Assembly (NCBI RefSeq): GCF_900184035.1
Contig: NZ_FXWP01000025.1
Location: 558,001-622,000, forward strand
DNA: 64,000 nucleotides
From: Kosakonia pseudosacchari
GTDB taxonomy: Bacteria > Pseudomonadota > Gammaproteobacteria > Enterobacterales > Enterobacteriaceae
Direction: 5' to 3'
The notes beneath the pieces are model-generated. The model saw only the letters and a list, made by a program, of their open reading frames with translations, was not told where the DNA came from and ran no database searches. The translations under genes were made by a program, and so were the position numbers. Below, one piece after another: positions 47,933 to 56,111 of this stretch (position 1 is the first letter of the stretch; each line of letters opens with the position of its first letter).

Positions 47933-47973
47933 TAATGCATTTTATTTACGTTTTTTTTTGGGGGGGGGGGAGT

Positions 47974-47992
47974 ACCGGAGGTTACCTCCGGT
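47974..47992. terminator. Bidirectional terminator
   Basis: ACCGGAGG/CCTCCGGT stem with a TTA loop, followed by TTTTTATTTT on the plus strand, between two convergent genes. Just before it, at 47951-47970, is a run of nine T and eleven G, which may be a sequencing-sensitive homopolymer. Confidence 0.85.
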
Positions 47993-48010
47993 TTTTATTT
48001 TAATATACTG

Positions 48011-50014
48011 TCAATTGTCACTAATAAATCCACGGGTACGCCAAGATGCACGGATATAATCTTGGAATTTATACCCCTCACTAAGTGTGAGGTTATCGGC
48101 GTGATCTGAGACAATGACCTGCGGGATGACGCCCGTAGTTTCACCAGTCTCGAAACAGAATTTCGCAAGTTGAGTAAACATATTAGTCACAGCCTTCATA
48201 TCTTCGTCGACAATAGTTTCACGCTTGGCTTGCTTAGCCAATTCTTTCGGTTTAAATTCCTCTGCATCATCTAGAGACGCCGGAAAGTATACTTGCGTCG
48301 GTTGATCTAGAAAGAGAATCGGTGGAATTTTGCAACCAGCTTCCGAGAGAGAAGCAAACTGGTAATGTAAGGCCATAAAAAGTGCCAAATGAGAGTAAAG
48401 CCAGTTAGCTCCACTTCCCATAGAACGTAGGTACACACGTGTTTTGTTGTCTTGTTGATGCCATAGATCGAACGTTTCTGTATCGAAACGAAGAGCTGAT
48501 GGTTTATAGTTCTCTTCAAAGTCGAAATTATTACCAAACTCACACATTTTTGTATTGATGCTTTGGGCTAAAATATGAAGACGGTTTTCCACATTGTATA
48601 TAGCAAGCTCAGCAGAGAGGCGAGTGATCTCTTTTTGCCAAAATTTCTCCTGCTCGGATAATTCAAATTCAGGCTTATCCAACTGTTCTTGGATGGCGAT
48701 TTCCAGCCTAAGTTTGGTCTTCAAGGCTTGCTCATCAATCGATTTTGAAGTTTTAAGTTTATTTATTTCCTCATCAAGGGGTCGGATGTCGTCCTGAATT
48801 CGACGGAGTATTTCATCCTGTTTCTCTAGCTGATTTTTAATGTTTCGACGTTCTTCCGCAAAACTCTCCCGGGCATAAGAAGAAAGCCTTAGTTCTTCAT
48901 TTAGCCATTCAATTGCATTTATGAGCTTACTCGCTTCAACCGCTGGTGCTGAAGTTTGGGCATCGCATACAGGGCAATGAGCCTCAGTTAGCACAGTAGA
49001 TGCTGGCAGGTTCGTTTCCATCATATTCTGGCTAAACTGCATCGCTGTGGAAAGAGAATCATTGAGCAATCTCATTTGCCCTTGAAGTTTGCGCTTATTC
49101 ACAAGTGCATCGACGCGATCTTTTTGTAATTCTGCTCGGCGTACCTCAATTTGATTAGAAAGCACATCAATTTTGACTAGGTATTCAGAAATGATTTTTA
49201 AGAAAGCTTTTGGTTTCGAATATATATCTTCGCCGCTGGCATTTAAAAGTGGTAAGCCAGCCAAACTTTTATATTCAGCCAGGAAACGATTATAGCGTGC
49301 AATAAACATTTCTTTACGCTGTATCTGTTTAGGGATCTGCGTTTGTGTTTTTTTTAGCTCATATTTAGCAAGCTCATATTCTTTATGTAATTCAAAGTAT
49401 TTTTCGTCTACAAGACCCATTAATATTTTAAAGTGATTAATGGCTTGGTCTCGTTTTTCTTTCTCATCAAATCGATAAAAAATCGCATGCTTGTTTGCTA
49501 CCAGATTCTGATGTTGTAGCATAAAGGATGAAAAACTTCGGATTGATGGAGTTGAGGATTTTTTTCGTCCAGTTAGTTTGATAAAAGGATCTTCATCAAT
49601 GTTTTCTAACGTAATAGCAAAATGACGGCCTAAATTTTTCTTGAAATCTGCCAACGGCATGTAATGTTTTGTATCAAAGAATGAATTTGGTTGTTCGATA
49701 AGCTTCAATAAATGATCAGCATCTGTACTTCTTATTTCCATAAGAAAGCAGCGATCTGATTTTTTTTTCCTGGCTGCTACAAGGAAATAGCGAGTAAATT
49801 GAAGAGCAATGAAGAAAGTTTCCGCACGCTCAGTAATCTTCCCCACTGGGATGGTGTCTTCACTACTACCCAAACAGTAATCAAAAATTTCAAGAATTGC
49901 ACTTTTCCCTGTCGAGGATTTACCTGTGATTACATTAAGTCCAGGTTCAAGACGTACCTGATGAATATTCTCTTGTGTGTCAACAACACCGATGTACCGT
50001 AAAAAACATTTCAT
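48011..50014 (-). CDS. DUF3732 SMC-like ATPase of an ABC-three-component system
   Basis: 667 residues. Walker A GKSSTGKS at 31-38; a long coiled-coil region broken by a zinc-hook-like CPVC at 347-350; an ABC-signature-like SMGSGANWLY at 531-540; and Walker B PPILFLDQPTQ with D570. This is Rad50/SMC-type architecture shortened to a small hook. DUF3732 ATPases belong to ABC-three-component systems related to Lamassu. The start overlaps the middle component stop (ATGA). Predicted role: DNA-end or phage-DNA sensor that controls the effector encoded two genes upstream. Confidence 0.82.
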   Translation of the reverse strand: MKCFLRYIGVVDTQENIHQVRLEPGLNVITGKSSTGKSAILEIFDYCLGSSEDTIPVGKITERAETFFIALQFTRYFLVAARKKKSDRCFLMEIRSTDADHLLKLIEQPNSFFDTKHYMPLADFKKNLGRHFAITLENIDEDPFIKLTGRKKSSTPSIRSFSSFMLQHQNLVANKHAIFYRFDEKEKRDQAINHFKILMGLVDEKYFELHKEYELAKYELKKTQTQIPKQIQRKEMFIARYNRFLAEYKSLAGLPLLNASGEDIYSKPKAFLKIISEYLVKIDVLSNQIEVRRAELQKDRVDALVNKRKLQGQMRLLNDSLSTAMQFSQNMMETNLPASTVLTEAHCPVCDAQTSAPAVEASKLINAIEWLNEELRLSSYARESFAEERRNIKNQLEKQDEILRRIQDDIRPLDEEINKLKTSKSIDEQALKTKLRLEIAIQEQLDKPEFELSEQEKFWQKEITRLSAELAIYNVENRLHILAQSINTKMCEFGNNFDFEENYKPSALRFDTETFDLWHQQDNKTRVYLRSMGSGANWLYSHLALFMALHYQFASLSEAGCKIPPILFLDQPTQVYFPASLDDAEEFKPKELAKQAKRETIVDEDMKAVTNMFTQLAKFCFETGETTGVIPQVIVSDHADNLTLSEGYKFQDYIRASWRTRGFISDN

Positions 50015-50472
50015 AGCGACTTAAATCCTAACGTCCTGTAAATGGAAACGATATCTGTGTCAGCAAAAACCATAGATAATCGATGCGCTGCTTCAAGTTG
50101 TTTTGGGTTAGCATTATCAATTTTTACATCCCGAACCGACCTTACTGATAATTCATTTGTTATTTCAATTGCTTGTTCTGCCTTAAGCACAAGCATGGCC
50201 GCATGAGTCAGTGGCTTAGACTGCTGAACATTGTGGGTTAATCCCACTAGTCTAGACTGCTCACTGCACATGGTACGGATGTTACTAGTCTTCCTTACAT
50301 TTAACAGGTACTTTTGCATTGACGGGTATAGCACCATAGGAAGAATAAGATAGCTGAGCAAAAGATCTTTTTCTCGGAGCTGGGAACTGGCATAAAATTG
50401 ATGTATTAGCGGAGCCAATACAATAGGTGAGCGCTGAATCGTAAATAGGTGCTCAATAGGTGTAGATATCAT
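50011..50472 (-). CDS. Middle component of an ABC-three-component system
   Basis: 153 residues from ATG 50472, which overlaps the upstream stop as TAATG. It is small and helical and has N-terminal NSPIVLAPLIHQFY-type features (here QRSPIVLAPLIHQF) seen in middle components. It lies between effector and ATPase, with both junctions translationally coupled, as in Lamassu-like LmuA-LmuC-LmuB operons. Identification relies largely on context. Confidence 0.72.
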   Translation of the reverse strand: MISTPIEHLFTIQRSPIVLAPLIHQFYASSQLREKDLLLSYLILPMVLYPSMQKYLLNVRKTSNIRTMCSEQSRLVGLTHNVQQSKPLTHAAMLVLKAEQAIEITNELSVRSVRDVKIDNANPKQLEAAHRLSMVFADTDIVSIYRTLGFKSL

Positions 50473-51704
50473 TACCAGAGCCTCCAATGAAATTCAGATC
50501 TAAGGTTTTTCGGCTCCTCATCAGCTAACATGTGATAAATACCATTACGAAATTCTATTGGAGTATAATCATAAGTACTTAAAGGAGTGACAGCTTCAGC
50601 GCAACGTTCCCCATAAAAAGCACAAGATGCTCTTTTTAATTGTTGTTGTTGCAATGCGGGATCGCATTTATAGATGGCACTTAATCTGCTAGAGCAATGT
50701 ATCCGCAGCAGGTTTCGACTATAGTCTTCTATATCTTGTTGTGATGTAGTGTAATCTTTAATCACTTCAACAATATATTGTTGAGCATGAATTAAATCGA
50801 CAGTAGCTTGTAATATTAAGTCATTTCCTCCACCGATTTCATCTAATTTCATAGCAAAACGGCGTTCTTTTACATTCAGTCTAGCCGCTTCATTTTCGAT
50901 TTTATCGCTATCAATACGAGGGAATTTTAGCGTGCCAATTAAATATCTTGCGGTGAGTTCGGCAAACTTTTTATCAAATTCGTCAACACTGAATTTCCAA
51001 GTTTTTGTAATTTTTAGTGTACTAGTCATAAATCCGAACAGATCGTCTAGAAATGCATCCATCCTGAGTGGTGAGATGCTTTTAAGATGCCGCTTCTTAT
51101 AGCGCTCAATTAGTTCCAACAGATCAGGTTGTTCAGTAATAATCTTGATCTTCGGTAAAACTTGCAGTAATGATTCTCGAAGATCCGGTGCGAGAATTTT
51201 TCGCTGAAGCTTTAATGATTTAGGTGGCTTGATAGTATTAGGCACAGCAGAAGATACGGCTGCTTCTTCGTTGATAAACTCTTTTTCGTCATTATTTACT
51301 TTATTTGAGTTTTCAAAGCGAGTTTCAGTATTTTTATGAATAGATTCCAATGTAGCTAAACGTTGTGCTACATCCATTGTATCCCAATTTTTTAGTGACG
51401 CCCGCTCACCATATGCCTGTGTCGTCAGAAGAATTAAGTTGGTGTATTGTTGATAGGCGAAATCAGGCTTTAACCAATTATTGAGTGTGTTCCAAAAATT
51501 ATCATGACCATCAGTTAGATCTCCGCTGTAATTCTTGACCTCTATCTGATCTCGCCCCTCGACAGTAACATCGCCAAATACCTCGATCCACAGAACATTA
51601 TGCTTTTCTAATGTGTGGCAGTAATCGATCGCTACATGGATCTGATACTTTAGAGCCTCGAAAAGGTTGGTAGCGTCAAAATCGAGTTTAGTGTTCACAA
51701 TCAC
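50472..51704 (-). CDS. Nuclease-type effector of an ABC-three-component system
   Basis: 410 residues. The N-terminal ~120 residues look like a DUF4297/Cap4-type nuclease: IEVFGDVTVEGRDQIEVKNY contains the E-x-K element of a PD-(D/E)xK fold, followed by a GHDNFWNTLNNWL helix. A linker near 140-165 and a helical C-terminal domain follow. This is the layout of LmuA-type effectors. It is first in the three-gene operon. Exact catalytic residues need alignment. Confidence 0.75.
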   Translation of the reverse strand: MIVNTKLDFDATNLFEALKYQIHVAIDYCHTLEKHNVLWIEVFGDVTVEGRDQIEVKNYSGDLTDGHDNFWNTLNNWLKPDFAYQQYTNLILLTTQAYGERASLKNWDTMDVAQRLATLESIHKNTETRFENSNKVNNDEKEFINEEAAVSSAVPNTIKPPKSLKLQRKILAPDLRESLLQVLPKIKIITEQPDLLELIERYKKRHLKSISPLRMDAFLDDLFGFMTSTLKITKTWKFSVDEFDKKFAELTARYLIGTLKFPRIDSDKIENEAARLNVKERRFAMKLDEIGGGNDLILQATVDLIHAQQYIVEVIKDYTTSQQDIEDYSRNLLRIHCSSRLSAIYKCDPALQQQQLKRASCAFYGERCAEAVTPLSTYDYTPIEFRNGIYHMLADEEPKNLRSEFHWRLW

Positions 51705-51920
51705 TCCAATCTTGATAAATAAAATCAGCCAAAGAACGATTGATTACATCATCTTGGCCAAAAATTTTTCATAACCTCCTAAAACTAAGGATTAATTCAA
51801 AAATAATCAACTTTAACCATTCAAAAAGTTGACAATAGTCTGTTTCTTTCATATACCTAGTTGAAGATAAAGTTTTATCCAGCCCAGATAAAAGTCTGAG
51901 CTGGCCTTAAATCATATCCG

Positions 51921-53162
51921 TCACCCCACTAACCGCATTCCTTTCATCCCACCTTCCATGGTACTTCCACGATCCGCGGCCATAACGAAGTCAGCCCACC
52001 ACTGCATCATTGGACGACGTTGCTCCAGATAATCAGTGCGGTTGTATGCTCGACGTACTTCATTCTTATCTACATGGGCCAATGCAGCCTCAATAACATC
52101 AGGCAGAAAGCCTTGTTCATTAAGGGCTGTACTGGCGATAGATCGCAGGCCGTGTGAAACGAGCACCCCACCAAAACCTGCGCGTTTTAGCGATGCGTTA
52201 ACGGTCTGACTGTTCATCGGCTGGTTTGGCTTGATGCGGCTGGGAAAGATAAATTCTCGATTTCCACTTAACGGCTTCATCATCTCCAGTATCGTAATTG
52301 CTTCATCTGACAATGGAACAGTATGGTCGCGGTTCATTTTCATGCGTGCTGCAGGAATCTTCCACTCTTGCGCTTCTATGTCTACCTCTTCCCAGCGAGC
52401 TTCAGCCGCTTCGCCAGGGCGGGTAATAGTAAGAAGTTGCCACATGAACAGGCAGCGTGTGGAAAGGCTAATGCTGGCTGTTCGCATTGTCTGCATCAGT
52501 TGAGGTAGCTGATCCGGTCGAATGCTGGGCATGTTCTTTTTCTGAGGCTTCTCGAAGGCTTTACCAATATTAACGCTGGGAACAGCATCAATCAGCCCTG
52601 TGTTTTGGGCATAGATCATTACCTCATTAATGCGCTGGCAGAGGCGACGAACGGTTTCCAGTGCTCCTCTGGCCTGAACCGGTTGAACGGCCTGAACCAG
52701 TGTGTGAGCTTTAATATCTGTAACGCTAACGTCGCCAATCGCAGGAAAGACATCTCTTTCAAGAGAGCGCCAGATATCTTCCGCATAGTCCTCTGTCACG
52801 CTGGCTTTTTTCACATTCCACCAACGCTCAGCTACAAGCTGGAAAGTATTGGTTTTGGCTTCCAGTGAACTGCGAAGTTGTTCTTGCTGATGTTCCTGAG
52901 GGTCGATTTGTTTCGCCAGTAGAGAACGAGACTCTGCGCGATAGTTTCTGGCATCGGCAAGGGTAACTGACGGGTAGGGACCAATGCTCTTCTTCGCTCG
53001 TTTCTTAGTGACAGGGCGAATGTAGCGAAACTGCCAGATTTTACTCCCGCTGGATTTGATGAGTAGCTCAAGGCCATCGCCATCATAGAGAACGTAGTCC
53101 GCGTCTTTAGGTTTCGCAGATTCGATTTCCTTAACGGATAGAGGTTTGGTTTGTCTTGCCAT
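51921..53162 (-). CDS. P4-type tyrosine integrase of the island
   Basis: 413 residues. DUF4102-type N-terminal domain (LSVKEIESAKPKDADYVLYDGDGL), core-binding domain, and catalytic domain with R248 (ITRPGE), H337-R340 (SHGLR), H363 (LAHVDK) and Y373 (RAYNR). It appears intact. It lies 204 bp from the tmRNA 3' end, its expected target, with arm-type boxes between. It is the likely enzyme for excision of the 32.6-53.4 kb island. Confidence 0.94.
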   Translation of the reverse strand: MARQTKPLSVKEIESAKPKDADYVLYDGDGLELLIKSSGSKIWQFRYIRPVTKKRAKKSIGPYPSVTLADARNYRAESRSLLAKQIDPQEHQQEQLRSSLEAKTNTFQLVAERWWNVKKASVTEDYAEDIWRSLERDVFPAIGDVSVTDIKAHTLVQAVQPVQARGALETVRRLCQRINEVMIYAQNTGLIDAVPSVNIGKAFEKPQKKNMPSIRPDQLPQLMQTMRTASISLSTRCLFMWQLLTITRPGEAAEARWEEVDIEAQEWKIPAARMKMNRDHTVPLSDEAITILEMMKPLSGNREFIFPSRIKPNQPMNSQTVNASLKRAGFGGVLVSHGLRSIASTALNEQGFLPDVIEAALAHVDKNEVRRAYNRTDYLEQRRPMMQWWADFVMAADRGSTMEGGMKGMRLVG

Positions 53163-53181
53163 TGCCGGGTTTCCATAGTTT

Positions 53182-53232
53182 TAGGCACCTCAAAAACAAT
53201 ATAGCTTTATGAGGTGCCTAACAAGGTGCCTA
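53182..53232. repeat. Arm-type boxes, right end of island
   Basis: TAGGCACCT (53182-53190, inverted), AGGTGCCTA (53212-53220) and AGGTGCCTA (53224-53232). The last two repeat with a 12-bp period, as at the left end (32776-32796). They lie between the int start and the att core and probably bind integrase. Confidence 0.7.
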
Positions 53233-53287
53233 AAAGGTTTGGATTTAATTAGTTCTCTTCGGACTTCGCGGGACAAATTGAGGGCAC

Positions 53288-53321
53288 AAAAAAGCCCGCA
53301 GGGCTTGCACCGTGCGGGCTC
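53288..53321 (-). terminator. ssrA terminator
   Basis: On the minus strand AGCCCGCA pairs with TGCGGGCT and is followed by TTTTTTG, about 45 bp after the tmRNA CCA end. It is also part of the duplicated att sequence. Confidence 0.85.
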
Positions 53322-53366
53322 TTAGGACTTCATCGGATGACTCTGGTAATCACCGATGGAGAATTT

Positions 53367-53730
53367 TGGTGGAGCTGGCGGGAGTTGAACCCGCGTCCGA
53401 AATTCCTACATCCTCGGTACTACATGCTTAGTCCAGTCTTTAATTTCGCTTGCCGGCTGCGGACGGACACGCCACTAACAAACTAGCCTGATTAGTTTTA
53501 ACGCTTCAACCCCAGGCAGGGCATCCACGCGATCTCTTTTGGGTTTGACCTCTCTTGATCCCCGTCCTAAGAGCGGAGGCTAGGGAGAGAGGGCTCTAAG
53601 CAGGTTATTAAGCTGCTAAAGCGTAGTTTTCGTCGTTTGCGACTATTTTTTTGCGGCTTTTTACGAGGCCAACCGCCCCTCGGCATGCACCTTGGGTTTC
53701 GCGAATCCCGTCGAATCCAGAATCAGCCCC
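53367..53730 (-). ncRNA. ssrA: tmRNA (transfer-messenger RNA)
   Basis: 364 nt. The mature 5' end GGGGCTGATTCTGGATTCGA and the 3' end ...GAGTTGAACCCGCCAGCTCCACCA (read on the minus strand; T-loop then acceptor) are present. The tag reading frame at 53605-53640 encodes ANDENYALAA followed by TAATAA, identical to E. coli. tmRNA with SmpB frees stalled ribosomes and tags the nascent chain. The 3' end serves as the island attachment site and is intact. Confidence 0.98.
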
Positions 53731-54133
53731 AAAAGTGTGACGGTGAGTATAACAGATTTATGACGTGCCATTCCAGTCCAGATCACAATGACTTTTGACG
53801 AGGAAAATGTGGTTGGTTTGTGTTCACACATAACCGCAACTGCTGTATTTGCCATTGCCTGATGCGTTCATACAAGACGGCTAACTTAATAGAGGGTATG
53901 AAACTGATTCCGCTCGCCTGTTGTTGATCGCACTAAGCAGTGGGTTATGCGCACATAAGAAGCGGGGCTGAACAGCCGCCCTGGACAATCTTTCCGGGCC
54001 TGCCGGGGATGATTGCGAATGTAGTGATCAAAATCGGTGCTGGATTATCTGATTAAACCGCTGAACACACTGAATGAGGCGCTGAGAAGTGTTCGATGCC
54101 CTCTCCCGGCGTGAGAGGGCGACGCGGACGTGA
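53731..54133. promoter_or_regulatory. smpB-ssrA spacer with ssrA promoter
   Basis: On the minus strand TATACT (53746-53751) lies at the right distance for a tmRNA precursor start a few bases before the mature end. A GCCCTCTC/GAGAGGGC hairpin at 54098-54120 lies just past smpB and may end its transcript. Nothing else is recognised in the ~400 bp. Confidence 0.6.
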
Positions 54134-54616
54134 TTAACGCCCGGCGTTTTTCATAATGCGTGCTTTATCCAACTGCCATTCGCGCTCTTTCAGATCGGTG
54201 CGCTTGTCGTGCTGTTTCTTACCTTTCGCCACGCCGATTTTTACTTTACACCAGGCGTTTTTCCAGTACAGCGACAGCGCCACAACGGTATAACCTTCGC
54301 GGTTAATGCGACCGTAGAGTGAATCGAGTTCGCGCTGGTTAAGCAGCAGCTTGCGTGTGCGAGTCGGATCGCAAACGTAGTGGCTGGAGGCTACGGTCAG
54401 CGGCGTAAAGTTTGCGCCAAACAGAAAGGCTTCGCCGTCTTTCAAAATAACGTAGCTGTCGCCAATGTTTGCTTTACCGGCGCGTAAGGATTTTACTTCC
54501 CAGCCTTGCAGTGCCAGCCCGGCCTCAAATTCCTCTTCAATGAAGTATTCATGGCGGGCGCGCTTATTCAGCGCAATGGTGGCTGAACCTGGTTTGTATG
54601 CTTTTTTCTTCGTCAT
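54134..54616 (-). CDS. smpB: SsrA-binding protein SmpB
   Basis: 160 residues, the usual length. The OB-fold core ([21 protein letters not shown], then [14 protein letters not shown]) and the basic C-terminal tail ([20 protein letters not shown]) are as in E. coli. SmpB carries tmRNA into the ribosomal A site. It is encoded just upstream of ssrA. Confidence 0.98.
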   Translation of the reverse strand: MTKKKAYKPGSATIALNKRARHEYFIEEEFEAGLALQGWEVKSLRAGKANIGDSYVILKDGEAFLFGANFTPLTVASSHYVCDPTRTRKLLLNQRELDSLYGRINREGYTVVALSLYWKNAWCKVKIGVAKGKKQHDKRTDLKEREWQLDKARIMKNAGR

Positions 54617-54774
54617 AGTGTCGTGAAGCCATCCGGTAATCTGATATCTGAAACTGACCTCATTGCGTCCTGTGAGGTTTAGCCGGTTATCTTAGCATGA
54701 GTTCGGGCATAGCGTTTTCCTTTCATCCTGGGGAAATGGTATTATTTGACGATTGTGTGAACGCGGAAAACGAT

Positions 54775-55212
54775 ATGCCTCAGATTAGCCGTACTGCGCT
54801 GGTGCCTTACAGCGCGGAACAAATGTACCAGTTAGTGAATGATGTAAAATCTTACCCGCAATTTTTGCCTGGCTGTACTGGCAGCCGGGTGCTGGAATCC
54901 GGGCCGACGCAAATGACAGCGGCAGTGGATGTTTCCAAAGCCGGGATCAGCAAGACATTTACCACGCGAAATACGCTAAACACTAATCAAAGCATTTTGA
55001 TGCATCTGGTCGATGGCCCATTTAAGTCTTTGATTGGTGGGTGGAAATTTACTCCACTGAGTGCCGAGGCCTGCCGGATTGAGTTCCAGCTTGATTTTGA
55101 ATTTACCAATAAGCTGATTGAGCTGGCGTTTGGCCGCATTTTCAAAGAGCTGGCGGCCAATATGGTGCAGGCGTTTACGCATCGGGCGAAAGAGGTTTAC
55201 CGTGCCGGGTAA
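54775..55212 (+). CDS. ratA: Ribosome association toxin / START-domain protein RatA
   Basis: 145 residues from ATG 54775 ([20 protein letters not shown]), the conserved start; longer in-frame starts upstream exist. It is a polyketide-cyclase/START (COQ10-type) domain protein. RatA was reported to block 70S formation, and the family fold also suggests lipid/quinone binding. It is divergent from smpB and overlaps ratB by 11 bp. Confidence 0.95.
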   Translation: MPQISRTALVPYSAEQMYQLVNDVKSYPQFLPGCTGSRVLESGPTQMTAAVDVSKAGISKTFTTRNTLNTNQSILMHLVDGPFKSLIGGWKFTPLSAEACRIEFQLDFEFTNKLIELAFGRIFKELAANMVQAFTHRAKEVYRAG

Positions 55213-55495
55213 TATCGCTGTTGAAGTGGCTTACGCACTGCCGGAGAAACAGTACCTTCAACGGGTGACGCTCGAAGAGGGCGCAACCGTTGAGCAGGCG
55301 ATACGTGCTTCGGGCTTGCTCGAGCTGCGTGATGATATTGACCTGAAAGTGAATAAAGTGGGTATCTATAGCCGCCCGGTGAAATTGCAGGATCGCGTGC
55401 ATGATGGCGATCGCGTAGAGATTTATCGCCCGCTGATTGCCGATCCGAAAGAGTTGCGTCGCCAGCGCGCTGAGAAGTCAGCAAAGAAAGCGTAA
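55202..55495 (+). CDS. ratB: RnfH-family ubiquitin-like protein RatB
   Basis: 97 residues from GTG 55202, inside the ratA end. The family start [20 protein letters not shown] is clear and the fold is ubiquitin-like. The role is unknown; the linkage to ratA is conserved. Confidence 0.94.
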   Translation: MPGNIAVEVAYALPEKQYLQRVTLEEGATVEQAIRASGLLELRDDIDLKVNKVGIYSRPVKLQDRVHDGDRVEIYRPLIADPKELRRQRAEKSAKKA

Positions 55496-55581
55496 GCTAA
55501 TAGCGGTGGGTTATGTTCCCCGCGCAGGTAAGTAAGGCCCCGAACACCACGGGAAAAGAGGCGATATAAGTGGTTCAAACA

Positions 55582-55608
55582 AAAAAGGTGCTCATTGAGC
55601 ACCTTTTT
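55582..55608. terminator. Bidirectional terminator between ratB and bamE
   Basis: AAAAAGGTGCTC and GAGCACCTTTTT form a 12-bp stem with an ATT loop. The flanking A and T runs serve both convergent genes. Confidence 0.92.
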
Positions 55609-55622
55609 GCATTTCTGCAACC

Positions 55623-55964
55623 TTAGCCTTTGGTCAGCGCAGGTTTGTTATCCATATTGGTCAATACGCCGTTGCTGCTGAAAGTCAGCGTCAGGGTTTG
55701 CTGCGAAACATCTTCATGGCCCGGCTGCTGGCGGAAGACGTAGAACCAGGTGTTACTGCCAAACGGGTCGGTCATCATCGGCGTACCCAGTGCATAAGCA
55801 ACCTGCTGTTGCGTCATACCTACGCGGATTTTAGAAACATCGTTTGGCGTCAGGTAGTTCCCCTGATTGATATCAGGACGGTAAACCACGCGTTCTACGG
55901 TAGAGCAACCTGCGGTCAACATCAGAAGAACCGCTGCGGCAGCAGTCAGCATTTTACAGCGCAT
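55623..55964 (-). CDS. bamE: Outer membrane assembly lipoprotein BamE
   Basis: 113 residues from ATG 55964 ([11 protein letters not shown]); an earlier in-frame ATG is ignored. A lipoprotein signal ends in the lipobox LTAGC. The SmpA/OmlA domain follows ([18 protein letters not shown]). BamE is part of the BAM complex that inserts beta-barrel proteins. Confidence 0.96.
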   Translation of the reverse strand: MRCKMLTAAAAVLLMLTAGCSTVERVVYRPDINQGNYLTPNDVSKIRVGMTQQQVAYALGTPMMTDPFGSNTWFYVFRQQPGHEDVSQQTLTLTFSSNGVLTNMDNKPALTKG

Positions 55965-56111
55965 AGTGATTTGATTCCTTTTCGGCCCGAACAATACGTG
56001 GCTCATATGTAATATGCCGATGATAATAGACCTTTCGCCAGTTTAAAACCTTTGCCGGCTGGTCTGTTGTCGATTTTGTCGAGAACTCAGACCGTCATAT
56101 TACAAAAAAGT

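Larger units (their letters stand above)
32606..53411. mobile_element. CP4-57-like genomic island in ssrA
   Basis: About 20.8 kb bounded by ssrA-end direct repeats, with a P4-type integrase next to intact ssrA. The backbone follows E. coli CP4-57: integrase, AlpA, YfjI, YfjJ, YfjR, YfjQ, YfjY, YpjJ, YfjZ, YpjF. The cargo slots hold two antiphage-type modules and several unknown genes. Base composition is lower in G+C than the core genes on the right, most clearly in the 35.5-38 kb and 46.6-51.7 kb cargo. Confidence 0.9.

Noticed and set aside
53661-53855. Open frame antisense to the 5' end of ssrA
   Set aside because: It overlaps the conserved tmRNA 5' end and promoter; conservation is explained by the RNA.
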